DNA of 64,000 bases. It comes from Nisaea denitrificans DSM 18348. Lineage in GTDB: Bacteria > Pseudomonadota > Alphaproteobacteria > Thalassobaculales > Thalassobaculaceae. The stretch spans positions 434,001 to 498,000 of the forward strand of contig NZ_AUFM01000011.1 in NCBI RefSeq assembly GCF_000426505.1, given 5' to 3'. Below, piece by piece: positions 15,497-24,870 of this stretch (positions are counted from its first letter, which is position 1; each line of letters starts with the position of its first letter). The notes beneath the pieces were generated by a model. That model ran no database searches and was not told the DNA's origin. It saw nothing but the letters and a program-made list of their open reading frames with translations. The translations under genes were made by a program, and so were the position numbers.

Positions 15497-18400
15497 GGAG
15501 GCGTGCTCCTTCCACGTCAAAGACATTCGGGCTGGTCACCTTCACCTGGACCGCTTCGCCTTTCAGCGGGAAGACCGCCCAGACCGTGTCGCCGATCCTG
15601 TTTGGACCGTCTTTCAACAGGCCGATCGAAATCGGATGTCCAACATTCGGGCTGATCGGGGCGGTGGAGGAGACATGGCCGAGCTTTGGCACCGGTGGCG
15701 GTGCTTTCGGGTCCTCAACCAGAATAGACCCAGCGCGAATCCTGGTCGTGCCATCGACCGGTGTCAGGCCGACCAGCGTCGGGCGGCCTGGATCGTCCAT
15801 GCCTTCGCGGGTCGAAAGGGCGTCGCCGACGAAGCGTTTCTTCGAGCTCATCATCTTGCCGAAGCCAAGATCGGCTGCGGAGACTCGGCCGTCGATCTCG
15901 GCGACGGTTACATGGCCTTTTTCGATGCGCAGAATATTCAGCGCTTCAAGACCGTAGGGAACGAGACCGTGTGACTCTCCGACGGCAAGGCAGCGTTCCC
16001 ACGCGGCTTCGCCATACCCGGCGGGCACGGCAATCTCGTAAGCAAGTTCACCCGAGAAGCTGATGCGGAAGATCCGTGCCGGGAAGGTGCCGAGTTTCGC
16101 CTCGCGTACACCCATGAAGGGGAATCCCTCGTTGGAGAGATCCAGTTGTGGGAACAGGTCCTGCAGGATGGCGCGGCTGTTCGGTCCGGCGATGGCCATG
16201 GCGGCCCATTCGTCGGAGACGGAGGCAACCTTGACGTCGAGGTCGGGCCAATGGACCTGAAGATGCAGCTCCAGATGCTCCATCACCGGCCCGGCCTCTG
16301 CCGTGGTCGTCGTCATGTAATAGTGGTTCTCGCCGATCCGGGAGGTGGTGCCGTCATCAAGGGCGACGCCGTCCTCGCGCAGCATGACACCGTACCGCGC
16401 CTTGCCGACGGCCAGGGTCTTCCATCCGTTGATATAGACCCGGTTCAGCAGTTCCGCCGCGTCCGGTCCCTGAATATCGATCTTGCCCAGAGTGGAAACA
16501 TCGGAAATCCCGCCAGCGTTCCGAACTGCCAGCGTTTCCCGCTCGATGGCCTTGAACATCGCTTCGCGGGAATTGGGCTCATCCTTGCCGAGATAATATT
16601 GCGGCCGCATCCAGAGCCCAGCTTCCATCATCTGTGCGCCGTGCGCGAGATGCCAGTCGTGCATCGGCGTACGCCGGACAGGATTCTGGTGGCGGCCGAC
16701 TTCGCGACCGGCAAAAGCGCCGATTGCGACGGGCGTGTAGGGAGGCCGGAATGTGGTGGTGCCGACTTCGGACACGTCGAGACCGCGGGCTTCGGCGAGA
16801 ACACCGTGGCCGTTGATGTTCGAGGTCTTGCCCTGATCCGTACCCATGCCGAGCGTGGTGTAGCGTTTCAGATGCTCGACCGAGACATAGCCTTCGCTCT
16901 GGGCCAGCTTGACGTCATCCGCGGTGACATCGTCCTGCAGATCGACAAAGCGCCGTCCCTTGCGGCCCGGCAATGCCGGAACCTGCCAGAGGATCTTGAG
17001 CGGGCCGGTTGCCTGCTCGTCGGTGGACGGGATATCAGCCACAGCTCCAGTAGTGAAACCAAGTGCCTCGGCGGACTCCTGACCTGCCGTATACCCGTCG
17101 GCAAGGCAGTCCCCGAGGCTGAACCGTCCGCGCGCCGCGCCGATGGAGCGATCGTTCATGCGGGATTCGCCCGGCACGAAGGCGGCGATGGCCGGATCGT
17201 AGACCGGCTTGCCGCTCTGGTGACTGTAGAGATGGACGTTCGGACTCCAGCCGCCACCGGTCGCCAGCAGGTCGCATGGAATGTAGCGGGTTTCCGGCAT
17301 GGCGCCGGACTGCAGCGTGGCGAGATCGGCGATGTCGACGCCGGCAAGGCCGAGATAGCCATGCGTGCGAACCACGATGGCCCCGCTGACGACATCAATG
17401 CCCTGGGCGATGACGTCTTCCTTCAGCGGACCCTGTCCGCCGGTGCGTGGGTCGATCACGCCGCGCACTTCGATGCCCGCTTCGGCAAGGTCGAGAGCGG
17501 TGCGGTATCCGTCATCGTTGTTGGCAAATACCACGGCGTGCTTGCCGGGCCGCACGGCGAAACGGTTTGCGTATGTGCGGGCGGCTCCGGCCAGCATCAC
17601 GCCGGGGCGGTCATTGCCGTCGAACACCAGCGGTCGCTCGGTCGAACCGGTGGCCAGCAGCACCTTTTTGGCGTGGATCAGCCAGCGGCGCTGGCGTACC
17701 TGGAAGGGAGCGGGGACGGGCAGATGATCGGATACCCGCTCCAGCACGGCGATGGTGTCGCCATCGTAGTAACCGAAAGCCGTCGCGCGGCGGAGGAGGG
17801 TGACGTTCTCCATCTCCTCTAGCTCAGCGAGAGTGCTTGCGGCCCAGTCCATGGCGGGTTTGCCGTCGATGGTCTCGCGCTCACTGCGCAATCGGCCGCC
17901 CGGCTTGTCGTTTTCGTCGATCAGGAATACACGGGCGCCGCTCCGGCCAGCGGTCAGGGCTGCGGCAAGTCCGGCCGGACCGGCACCGACCACCACGATG
18001 TCGGCATGGCCGTGCATCTTGTCGTAAAGATCGGGATCGCTGACATGCTCCGCCGTGCCCATTCCGGCAGCCTTGCGGATGAAATGCTCATAGAAGTGCC
18101 AACCGGGTATGCCCATGAAGGTCTTGTAATAGAACCCGGCGAACAGGAAGCGCGAGGCGAGGTCGTTCACGCCCATGACGTCGAGGGCGAGGGACGGCCA
18201 ACGGTTCTGGCTCTTGGCTTCCAGTCCGGCGAACAGTTCGATCTGGGTGGCGCGCGTGTTCGGCTCCTGCCGCCCGCCTGAGCGCAGGTTCACCAGCGCG
18301 TTAGGCTCTTCCGGTCCGGCTGAATAGATGCCTCGCGGGCGGTGGTATTTGAAGCTGCGGCCGACCAGTTTGACGCCGTTGGCGAGCAGGGCGGAGGCCA

Positions 18401-18521
18401 GCGTGTCGCCTTCATATCCGGTATAGGATTTACCGTCGAAGCTGAAGGCGAGGGGGCGGGTACGTTCGATCTCGCCGCCTTCGGAAATCCGGAAGGGCTG
18501 CTGTTCCTTGCCGCGAATCAT
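15489..18521 (-). CDS. soxA: sarcosine oxidase alpha subunit
   Basis: Large subunit (1010 residues) of the four-subunit sarcosine oxidase that oxidises N-methylglycine to glycine, passing the methyl group to tetrahydrofolate or releasing formaldehyde. In order: an N-terminal ferredoxin-like segment (YEGDTLASALLANGVKLVG, about 34-52); a dinucleotide-binding domain (VVVGAGPAGLAAALTAGRSG, about 175-194, NAD); and a C-terminal aminomethyltransferase (GCV_T) domain from about 610 to 1000 (IDIQGPDAAELLNRVY; SGELAYEIAVPAGYGEAAW). ATG 18521 overlaps the soxD stop by four bases. Length and domain order match the family fully. Confidence 0.97.
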   Translation of the reverse strand: MIRGKEQQPFRISEGGEIERTRPLAFSFDGKSYTGYEGDTLASALLANGVKLVGRSFKYHRPRGIYSAGPEEPNALVNLRSGGRQEPNTRATQIELFAGLEAKSQNRWPSLALDVMGVNDLASRFLFAGFYYKTFMGIPGWHFYEHFIRKAAGMGTAEHVSDPDLYDKMHGHADIVVVGAGPAGLAAALTAGRSGARVFLIDENDKPGGRLRSERETIDGKPAMDWAASTLAELEEMENVTLLRRATAFGYYDGDTIAVLERVSDHLPVPAPFQVRQRRWLIHAKKVLLATGSTERPLVFDGNDRPGVMLAGAARTYANRFAVRPGKHAVVFANNDDGYRTALDLAEAGIEVRGVIDPRTGGQGPLKEDVIAQGIDVVSGAIVVRTHGYLGLAGVDIADLATLQSGAMPETRYIPCDLLATGGGWSPNVHLYSHQSGKPVYDPAIAAFVPGESRMNDRSIGAARGRFSLGDCLADGYTAGQESAEALGFTTGAVADIPSTDEQATGPLKILWQVPALPGRKGRRFVDLQDDVTADDVKLAQSEGYVSVEHLKRYTTLGMGTDQGKTSNINGHGVLAEARGLDVSEVGTTTFRPPYTPVAIGAFAGREVGRHQNPVRRTPMHDWHLAHGAQMMEAGLWMRPQYYLGKDEPNSREAMFKAIERETLAVRNAGGISDVSTLGKIDIQGPDAAELLNRVYINGWKTLAVGKARYGVMLREDGVALDDGTTSRIGENHYYMTTTTAEAGPVMEHLELHLQVHWPDLDVKVASVSDEWAAMAIAGPNSRAILQDLFPQLDLSNEGFPFMGVREAKLGTFPARIFRISFSGELAYEIAVPAGYGEAAWERCLAVGESHGLVPYGLEALNILRIEKGHVTVAEIDGRVSAADLGFGKMMSSKKRFVGDALSTREGMDDPGRPTLVGLTPVDGTTRIRAGSILVEDPKAPPPVPKLGHVSSTAPISPNVGHPISIGLLKDGPNRIGDTVWAVFPLKGEAVQVKVTSPNVFDVEGARLHG

Positions 18522-18808
18522 GGCTTGGTCTCCGTCTCCGGCAGGGGAATATCGTCCGCCGGCCGTCCGGCCCCGAGGATCTCGTGCGTCAGGATATTTC
18601 GCAGCACCTTCACCACTTCCCGGCAGCCAAGGCCGTGATGCCAGAGTTCCAGATGCGGGCCGCGCGGATTATCGCGCGTATAAACATAATCGACCCAGGC
18701 CGGGTCATTCTTCTCGGCGCCGTCCGGACGTTTTTTGGTGGCGTCACCGATATAGGTGAATTCCTCGTGGGCGCGTTTGCCGCAATAGGGGCAGTCGATA
18801 TAAAGCAT
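18518..18808 (-). CDS. soxD: sarcosine oxidase delta subunit
   Basis: A 96-residue zinc-binding subunit of heterotetrameric sarcosine oxidase. Cys6 and Cys9 (CPYC), His59 (LWHHGLGC region) and Cys63 (GCREVV) are the zinc ligands by family comparison. It lies 12 bases after soxB and overlaps the start of soxA (ATGA). Order soxB-soxD-soxA-soxG is the standard operon. Confidence 0.96.
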   Translation of the reverse strand: MLYIDCPYCGKRAHEEFTYIGDATKKRPDGAEKNDPAWVDYVYTRDNPRGPHLELWHHGLGCREVVKVLRNILTHEILGAGRPADDIPLPETETKP

Positions 18809-18820
18809 GTCCGGCGCCTC

Positions 18821-20077
18821 CTAATGGTGCCCCGGCACGGGGCCGGTCGCTTCTTCGTCGAGAATATGACCGCGCTCGAAACGGTCGAGCCGGAGACCGG
18901 CATTCAGCGGATGCGGCTCATCCTCGGCAATGGTGTGGGCAAAGACCCAGCCGGAGCCCGGCGTGGCCTTGAAGCCGCCATAGCACCAGCCGCAATTCAG
19001 ATACAGATTGTCGATCGGCGATTTGCCGATGATCGGGCTGCCATCCATCGACATGTCCATGACGCCGCCCCAGTGCCGCAGCAACCGGAGACGGGAGAGC
19101 GAGGGCACCATGGCGATGCCGCCGCGCATGACATGGTCGATGGTCTCCATGTTTCCGCGCTGGGCGTAGGAATTGTACATGTCGAGATCGCCGCCGAAGA
19201 CCAGGCCGCCCTTGTCCGACTGGCTGAGATAGAAGTGCCCGGCGCCATAGGTCACCACATGGTCGATCAGCGGTTTCAGCGGCTCGGAGACGAAGGCCTG
19301 CAGCACATGGCTCTCGATCGGCAGTTTCATGCCGAGCTTGGAGGCGAGGTAGCCGGTGTTTCCGGCGACGGCGAAACCGATCTTGCCGCAGCCGATGGTG
19401 CCGCGCGATGTCTCGACAGCCTCGATCCGGTTGCCGGTGCGCTTGAAGCCCGTGACCTCACAATTCTGGATGATATCGACGCCGAGCCGGTCGGCCCCGC
19501 GGGCAAGGCCCCAGGCCACGGCATCGTGTCGGGCAGTGCCGCCGCGCGGCTGCAGCAATCCGCCATAGATCGGAAAGCGCGCCTCGTCCGAGTAGTTGAG
19601 ATACGGCACCATGCGCTTGACCTCTTTCCGGTCGAGCAATTCGGCGTCGATGCCGTTCAGTCGCATGGAATTGCCGCGCCGGGCGAAGCGGTCCATCTGT
19701 CCGTCTGAGTGGGCAAGGTTGAGAACGCCGCGCTGGCTGAACATGACGTTGAAATTCAGCTCATGGCTCAGATTTTCCCACAACTTCATAGACTTCTCGT
19801 AGAAGTGGGCGTTGTCGTCGAGCATGTAGTTGGAGCGGACGATGGTGGTGTTGCGTCCGGTATTGCCGCCGCCGAGCCAGCCTTTTTCGAGTACGGCGAC
19901 ATTTCGGATGCCATGCACTTTGGCGAGATAGAATGCGGTGGCCAACCCGTGCCCGCCACCACCGACGATGACGACGTCGTAGCTTGGCTTCGGCTCAGGG
20001 TCGCGCCAGGCACGCTGCCAGCTCTTATGCCCGTTGAGCGCGTTCTTGATCAGACTGAAGACGGAATATTCGGCCAT
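18821..20077 (-). CDS. soxB: sarcosine oxidase beta subunit
   Basis: Flavin-binding catalytic subunit, 418 residues from ATG 20077. The FAD-binding motif VIVGGGGHGLATAFYLAK begins near residue 36. The conserved GGTARHDAVAWG near 175 holds the His that carries covalent FMN in characterised homologues. Its C-terminus (YGGFKATPGSGWVFAHTIAEDEPHPLN) is typical. An ATG at 20134 would add 19 residues, but the family starts near the chosen one. It is the first gene of soxBDAG; the unrecognised gene ending at 20196 may read into it. Confidence 0.96.
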   Translation of the reverse strand: MAEYSVFSLIKNALNGHKSWQRAWRDPEPKPSYDVVIVGGGGHGLATAFYLAKVHGIRNVAVLEKGWLGGGNTGRNTTIVRSNYMLDDNAHFYEKSMKLWENLSHELNFNVMFSQRGVLNLAHSDGQMDRFARRGNSMRLNGIDAELLDRKEVKRMVPYLNYSDEARFPIYGGLLQPRGGTARHDAVAWGLARGADRLGVDIIQNCEVTGFKRTGNRIEAVETSRGTIGCGKIGFAVAGNTGYLASKLGMKLPIESHVLQAFVSEPLKPLIDHVVTYGAGHFYLSQSDKGGLVFGGDLDMYNSYAQRGNMETIDHVMRGGIAMVPSLSRLRLLRHWGGVMDMSMDGSPIIGKSPIDNLYLNCGWCYGGFKATPGSGWVFAHTIAEDEPHPLNAGLRLDRFERGHILDEEATGPVPGHH

Positions 20078-20195
20078 GAGCGGATTGCCTGCCGGATCGT
20101 TAGAAAATGACCCGATATGCCTAGCACCGGCCACGGCAATACGAAAAGCCAGATTACGACCTGCTGTCGCGCAATTGCGTCATGCAGGCATTCCG

Positions 20196-20825
20196 CTACA
20201 TCCGTTCGACCCGTTCGGCCAGTTGTGCGGTGATACCGGCGGAGATCCGCCCGGCCTCACCGGCCATCGCTTCGATGAAGACCACGAGGGGCTGACCGAG
20301 CCGGTCGATCAGCGAGTCCTGATCGGCTGAAACGTCCTGATCGGTGAGCGCCTGCCGTAGAAGTGCCTTGAACTCCCGATTGACGTAATCGACCCTGGCT
20401 TCACTGCTGGCAAGCCAGCGCGCCGCGGTATGACGGACGGATTGCAGGCTTTCGTCTGTGCGAATGAAGGTTTTGACCTGACGGCCACTCGGATCCGGGC
20501 CGAGACGGGAGATCATTTCAATACTGATCCAGGCGAACCACCAGCGCCATGGATCGGCCCGCATCATCCCGTCGTCATAGACGATCTGCAGTAAATGCAA
20601 CGTGGTAACCGGTGCTTCCGGTTTGAGCCGGACGATCTGTGGCGGCAAGGCCGTGAGTGCAAATGCCTGCAAGCGCTTGTCCGAGGCGGCTGCGGGTTTG
20701 CGTGCAGGGCCCGGGCGAATGCCAAGCTCCCGCATCCGCGTTTCCGTATCCGCGATCTCGAACCAGTGCCGCAGAGCGAGTGCTACGCCACGAATCTGGT
20801 CAGCTTCCCATTGCGCCCGATCCAT
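20196..20825 (-). CDS. hypothetical protein upstream of the sarcosine oxidase operon
   Basis: A 209-residue protein I do not recognise. No signal peptide or membrane span is evident. The middle holds a Trp-rich stretch (DPWRWWFAWISIEMISRLG, about 92-110) and the rest is predicted helical, with a C-terminal helix rich in Glu, Arg and Ala. ATG 20825 begins at MDRAQWEADQ. It is read toward soxB, 118 bases away. Coding is supported by an uninterrupted frame with strong third-position GC in line with its neighbours, while the opposite strand lacks a comparable gene. Confidence 0.7.
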   Translation of the reverse strand: MDRAQWEADQIRGVALALRHWFEIADTETRMRELGIRPGPARKPAAASDKRLQAFALTALPPQIVRLKPEAPVTTLHLLQIVYDDGMMRADPWRWWFAWISIEMISRLGPDPSGRQVKTFIRTDESLQSVRHTAARWLASSEARVDYVNREFKALLRQALTDQDVSADQDSLIDRLGQPLVVFIEAMAGEAGRISAGITAQLAERVERM

Positions 20826-21011
20826 AACCCGATTCTACCCTGTTAGCGGTCACTTTCGGCATAAATTCTTAACATACTTAAGGTTATTATGCCCATTGCT
20901 CCGCAGGTTGCCGCCAATGCCGTCTGAATGTGTTGCCTGTCTTGCTTTGGGGCAGCCCGACAGGTAATCTTACCGCCGTATGTCAGACGCAATATTCAAG
21001 GCTACAAGCGT

Positions 21012-22478
21012 ATGGAAACGCAAAGCTCTTCGCTTGCAAGCAGCATAACGGCCTGGATCAACCATTTTTTCCGCGAGCGCGAGGTAATCCTGCGGTCCGA
21101 TTCGCGGATCCGCTATTTCTCGCTCAGTACCCGATTGCAGGTCGGCATCGTTATTGTGTGGATGATGGCGGCAGGCTGGGTCGGCTTCGCGTCGGTCGGC
21201 GTTTACATGCAGGACGATCTGCTTCGGGGCAAAGACGTTGCCATCCAGCGCAGTCAGGATTCCTACCGTCAGCTACTTGATCAGGTGTCGGATTATCAGC
21301 TCTCCGTGGTCGCCATTACCCGCGATCTGAAAGAGACACAGGGCCAGTTGCAGCGGCTATTCGACCAGAATGAAGGCTTGCGGACCAACCTGACCACGAC
21401 CGAGTCCCGGCTGCGGTATACCCAGGTGGAGCGCGACCGGATCAATGCCGGACGCAAGGCACTCAACGACCAGTTCAGCCTTCTTGGTCGTGAGTTGCGC
21501 CGCATGACGGGCAAGAATAACGGTCTTGAAACGCATATCAGCAATCTGCGCACTCATCTCGAAACGCTTGAAGCCGAGAAGAACGAGATCGCGGCGGAGC
21601 GCGAGAAACTGGACGGACGCCTCTGGCGCCTGAACAATGAACTCGCTGAATCCGTGGCACAGAGAGATCATCTCGCCGAAACAATCTCGCACCTCCGCTC
21701 GGATCTCAGAACGGTCATGCTTGAGCGGAGTTCGGTAACGTCCGAAAACGACTCATTGCGGACCCGGATTTCCTCTCTGGAAGCGCGGCTCACCGATGTT
21801 GACGATGAGCATAGGAACCGGCTGGAAGCGATTTCGGAACGGGCGCTCAGTAATATCCATGCTGTTGAAGCCGTCTTGCAGAAGACGGGACTCGATCTGG
21901 AGCGCATCGCGCCAATGCCTGAAGGCATGATCATGGGCCAGGGCGGTCCCTTCATTCCTTACCATCCGGAACTTCAGGTGGAACGTTCGGAATCGGATAC
22001 GCTGGAATCGCAGCTGGAATTGAGGCTTTCCCGGTGGGAGCAACTCCGGGATGTCTATTTGTCCGTTCCGTTGATCGTGCCGATGAAGGACTATTACTTC
22101 ACCAGCGGATTTGGCCGGCGAAAAGATCCGATCAACAAGCGTTGGGCATTGCATGCGGGCCTGGATCTGTCCGGACCGCGCAAACAGGAAGTGATGGCGG
22201 CGGCGCCCGGAAAGGTTATCCGTGCGCACCGTGAGGCTTTCTACGGACGGATCGTCGAAATCGACCACGGAAATAATATTACGACCCGATACGCGCATTT
22301 AAGTAGTATCGCAGTGAAAGTCGGCCAGACGGTCGGCCTGGGCGAAGTGGTTGGCCGGATGGGCTCTTCCGGTCGAAGCACGGCGCCGCATTTGCATTAT
22401 GAAGTTCGCTTCAAGAACAAGCCGATGAATCCGCGTAACTTTCTCAAGGCGGGACGATATGTTTCAAAAAAAGGATAG
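21012..22478 (+). CDS. M23 family metallopeptidase (membrane-anchored, coiled coil)
   Basis: Probable peptidoglycan endopeptidase or activator, 488 residues from ATG 21012. A cytoplasmic N-terminus is followed by one membrane span (about 42-66), a long periplasmic coiled coil (about 70-285, rich in Glu, Arg and Leu heptads) and a C-terminal LytM/M23 domain (about 365-475). Zinc ligands are His381 and Asp385 (HAGLD) and His462 in HLH (460-462), so the enzyme looks active, unlike degenerate EnvC-type activators. It overlaps the bactofilin gene by 20 bases. M23-bactofilin pairs act in cell shape and stalk or curvature formation in alphaproteobacteria. Confidence 0.93.
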   Translation: METQSSSLASSITAWINHFFREREVILRSDSRIRYFSLSTRLQVGIVIVWMMAAGWVGFASVGVYMQDDLLRGKDVAIQRSQDSYRQLLDQVSDYQLSVVAITRDLKETQGQLQRLFDQNEGLRTNLTTTESRLRYTQVERDRINAGRKALNDQFSLLGRELRRMTGKNNGLETHISNLRTHLETLEAEKNEIAAEREKLDGRLWRLNNELAESVAQRDHLAETISHLRSDLRTVMLERSSVTSENDSLRTRISSLEARLTDVDDEHRNRLEAISERALSNIHAVEAVLQKTGLDLERIAPMPEGMIMGQGGPFIPYHPELQVERSESDTLESQLELRLSRWEQLRDVYLSVPLIVPMKDYYFTSGFGRRKDPINKRWALHAGLDLSGPRKQEVMAAAPGKVIRAHREAFYGRIVEIDHGNNITTRYAHLSSIAVKVGQTVGLGEVVGRMGSSGRSTAPHLHYEVRFKNKPMNPRNFLKAGRYVSKKG

Positions 22479-22965
22479 TCGCGGTCAGCAGCAGGCACCG
22501 CAGAAGCAGGCCGCGCCTTCGATCCTGAGCGCGGATCTTGTGGTCAATGGCAATCTCGTGAGTGACGGCGACATGCAGGTCGACGGTACGGTCGAGGGCG
22601 ACATCACCAGCAAGAAGCTGACGATCAGTTCAACGGCTGTTGTTCGCGGATCGATCGAGGCCGATGCCATCGTCATCGCAGGTGCCGTGACGGGGCAGGT
22701 CAAGGCCCGTCATGTAACGCTGAGCAAGACGGCACGCGTTATTGCCGACGTTGTTCAGGAACGATTGACTATCGAACCAGGCGCCTTCTTCGAAGGCAAT
22801 TGCCGGCATTTCCCGGACGAAAAGCCGGTGGAGAAAAAAGCGCTGGAGCGGATTGGCGCGAAGCCGGAACTGGCTTCCCCAAGTGTTGTTGGCGGGGCAA
22901 AACCGGCAACCGCTACGGCAACGGTTTCCGACGCCAAGGACAAAGAATCCCACGCTCTTGTGTGA
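22459..22965 (+). CDS. bactofilin family cytoskeletal protein
   Basis: Polymerising beta-helix cytoskeletal protein, 168 residues. The bactofilin domain spans about 22-118 (SILSADLVVNGNLVSDGD...VDGTVEGDI...GSIEADAIVIAGAVTGQV), with the family's short beta repeats. The N-terminal 20 residues are Lys/Gln-rich, as in membrane-binding tails of other bactofilins, and the C-terminal Ala/Thr/Lys-rich tail is probably disordered. ATG 22459 lies inside the end of the M23 gene, so the two are co-translated. It probably scaffolds the M23 enzyme at the inner membrane. Confidence 0.95.
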   Translation: MFQKKDSRGQQQAPQKQAAPSILSADLVVNGNLVSDGDMQVDGTVEGDITSKKLTISSTAVVRGSIEADAIVIAGAVTGQVKARHVTLSKTARVIADVVQERLTIEPGAFFEGNCRHFPDEKPVEKKALERIGAKPELASPSVVGGAKPATATATVSDAKDKESHALV

Positions 22966-22971
22966 CGTTTA

Positions 22972-22999
22972 GATCGGGCGGCGCTCTCGCTGCCCGATC
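22972..22999. terminator. strong hairpin between convergent genes
   Basis: GATCGGGC (22972-22979) plus GGCG (22980-22983) pair with CGCT (22988-22991) and GCCCGATC (22992-22999) around a CTCT loop. The 12-pair stem has one G-T pair. It sits between the bactofilin stop and the convergent ammonia-lyase stop. No T-run follows on either strand, so it may end transcription weakly or protect 3' ends. Confidence 0.45.
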
Positions 23000-23013
23000 C
23001 TTCAGAATACGGC

Positions 23014-24015
23014 TTATGAGCGCGCCAGTGCCCGCGCGAACATTTCGGAATCACAGTTCCCGCCTGAACAGACGACTGCGACATTCTTGCCCTGCATGTC
23101 GATCTTGCCGCTGAGAGCAGCAGCAAGCGCAACTGCCCCTCCGGGCTCTACCACGATCTTCAGATAACGGAATGCCGCCGCCATCGCGTCGAGCGCTTCC
23201 TCGTCGCTGACAGCGAGACCGCCAGCCAACAGCGGCTTGCAGAGGCTGAAGGTGATCTCTCCCGGTGTCGGCGTCACGATGGCGTCGCATATGGAACGCG
23301 CTGCGGGATCATTGCTCTCGTGTTTCCCGCTCGCGAGAGAGCGGGCCATGTCGTCAAAATTCTCCGGCTCGGCTGAATAGACCGCGACGCCCGGCGCGAC
23401 ATTGTGGAGCGCAAGTGCGGTCCCCGATACAAGGCCGCCGCCGCCGCAGCAGACGATCACCGCATCCAGCGCCGCACCGGCTTCTGCCGCCTGTTCCGCG
23501 ATTTCCAAACCGATGGTGCCCTGTCCGGCGATCACGCCCGGGTCGTCATAGGGACGCACCAGCGTCGCACCGGTCTTGGCGGCGATCCGCTGTCCGATCT
23601 CTTCCCGGTTCTCGCTATAGCGGTCATAGAGAATGACTTCGGCGCCGTAGTCCTTGGTGTTCTGGATTTTCATCGCCGGCGCATCTTCCGGCATGATGAT
23701 GCTTGCCTTGATACCAAGCCGACTTGCCGCATGGGCGACGCCCTGGGCGTGGTTACCGGAGGAATAGGCGAGCACACCCCGCGCCCGGTCTGCCTCCGGG
23801 ATCAGGGAGAGCCGGTTGAAGGCGCCGCGATACTTGAAGGAGCCCGTGCGTTGCAGGCATTCAGGTTTGACCAGCAGGCGGCCACCGAGCTTCTCGTTCA
23901 GCAGGGGCGCTTCCAGCATGGGCGTGCGTACCACTTCGCCCTTCAGGCGTGTGGCAGCGGCTTCGATATCGGCGAAAACGGGGGCTGCGAGGTGCGTTGA
24001 AGCAAGCTCGTTCAT
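23014..24015 (-). CDS. PLP-dependent threonine/serine dehydratase-like ammonia-lyase
   Basis: Fold-type II PLP enzyme of 333 residues, without an ACT domain. Schiff-base lysine K61 is in GSFKYRGAF. SSGNHAQGVA near 89-98 binds the substrate carboxylate and CGGGGLVSG near 190 binds the PLP phosphate. The length and the lack of a regulatory domain fit catabolic threonine ammonia-lyase, serine racemase or L-threo-3-hydroxyaspartate ammonia-lyase. Sequence alone does not separate these. It stands between the bactofilin gene (convergent) and a haloacid dehalogenase on the same strand 150 bases upstream. Confidence 0.88.
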   Translation of the reverse strand: MNELASTHLAAPVFADIEAAATRLKGEVVRTPMLEAPLLNEKLGGRLLVKPECLQRTGSFKYRGAFNRLSLIPEADRARGVLAYSSGNHAQGVAHAASRLGIKASIIMPEDAPAMKIQNTKDYGAEVILYDRYSENREEIGQRIAAKTGATLVRPYDDPGVIAGQGTIGLEIAEQAAEAGAALDAVIVCCGGGGLVSGTALALHNVAPGVAVYSAEPENFDDMARSLASGKHESNDPAARSICDAIVTPTPGEITFSLCKPLLAGGLAVSDEEALDAMAAAFRYLKIVVEPGGAVALAAALSGKIDMQGKNVAVVCSGGNCDSEMFARALARS

Positions 24016-24165
24016 CTGGTCTCTCTCCTGTCTTAAAGACCGGTCCGCGAGGCGCTATGAATATGCGGACCGGTTCATGCTGACGATAGGAGTGCCCGGT
24101 CGTCGGTGCAACGCTGTGATTGTCACCGTTTCAATCAGTCGGCCGGGGGCAGTCGGACGGGTGTC

Positions 24166-24864
24166 TCAAAGCAAGGGCGGCAGCTCATCCAGAGTCCGGA
24201 GTTCCGCATCCGGTGTCCCGGGTAGCCGCTCCGGGGCCTGGGAGAACCGGTTGATCCAGGCGACCTTGAAGCCGAAGGCCGAGGCGGCGGTCGCGTCCCA
24301 GGCGTTCGAGCTCTGGAAAGAGATGTGATCCGCATGAATACCGAGCCGGTCGACGGCGAGCTGGTAGACCGACGGATGCGGCTTGTAGATACCAACCTCC
24401 TCTACCGACAGGACGGCGTCCATCAAGGCGCCGACACCGGACTTTTCACATACCCGCTCCAGCATCTCCGGCGAGCCGTTCGATAGGATCGCCGTCTTCA
24501 GACCCCGGTCCCTGAGGTCCTTCAAAACGCCAAGCACTTCAGGATAGGCGTCGAGGGTGAGGTAGCTGTTCAGGAGAGCGTCGCGCAGACCGGCGGGGCC
24601 GAGGTTCCCGAGAACGGATTCGAGCGAGAAATCGAGTGCGTCGCCGGTCACCTGCCAGAAATCGACATGGCGGTTCTGCAGAGCCCGGAGCCATGTGTAT
24701 TGAAGCTGCTTTGTGCGCCAGATCTCCGATGTCCTGTCGGCCTGTTTATCCGGATCCGGAAACTGGCTGCGGCATTGCGCGACGGCGGAATGAACATCGA
24801 ACAGGGTGCCATAGGCATCGAAGACGCAGGCCTTTATGCCTGCGAAGGACGGATTTCCCGACAT
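24166..24864 (-). CDS. haloacid dehalogenase type II (HAD superfamily)
   Basis: A 232-residue HAD hydrolase. Motif I is FDAYGT (15-20, nucleophile Asp16), motif II ILSNGSPEML near 114, motif III Lys in KPHPSVYQLA near 150 and motif IV in SSNAWDATAA near 175. The signature FDAYGTLFDV and SNAWDATAA are typical of (S)-2-haloacid dehalogenases, which release halide from 2-haloacids. Homologues without proven dehalogenase activity are common. ATG 24864 lies six bases after the stop of the lytic transglycosylase gene, so the two are probably co-transcribed. Confidence 0.9.
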   Translation of the reverse strand: MSGNPSFAGIKACVFDAYGTLFDVHSAVAQCRSQFPDPDKQADRTSEIWRTKQLQYTWLRALQNRHVDFWQVTGDALDFSLESVLGNLGPAGLRDALLNSYLTLDAYPEVLGVLKDLRDRGLKTAILSNGSPEMLERVCEKSGVGALMDAVLSVEEVGIYKPHPSVYQLAVDRLGIHADHISFQSSNAWDATAASAFGFKVAWINRFSQAPERLPGTPDAELRTLDELPPLL

Positions 24865-24870
24865 TGAGTT

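Noticed and set aside
16146-17822. A 558-codon open frame on the plus strand
   Set aside because: Antisense to soxA, whose domains are fully recognised. Shadow frame.
20160-20190. Palindrome GCGCAATTGCG-type sequence before soxB
   Set aside because: A short self-complementary CGCAATTGCG near 20170 without a partner or T-run. Too weak to call an operator or terminator.
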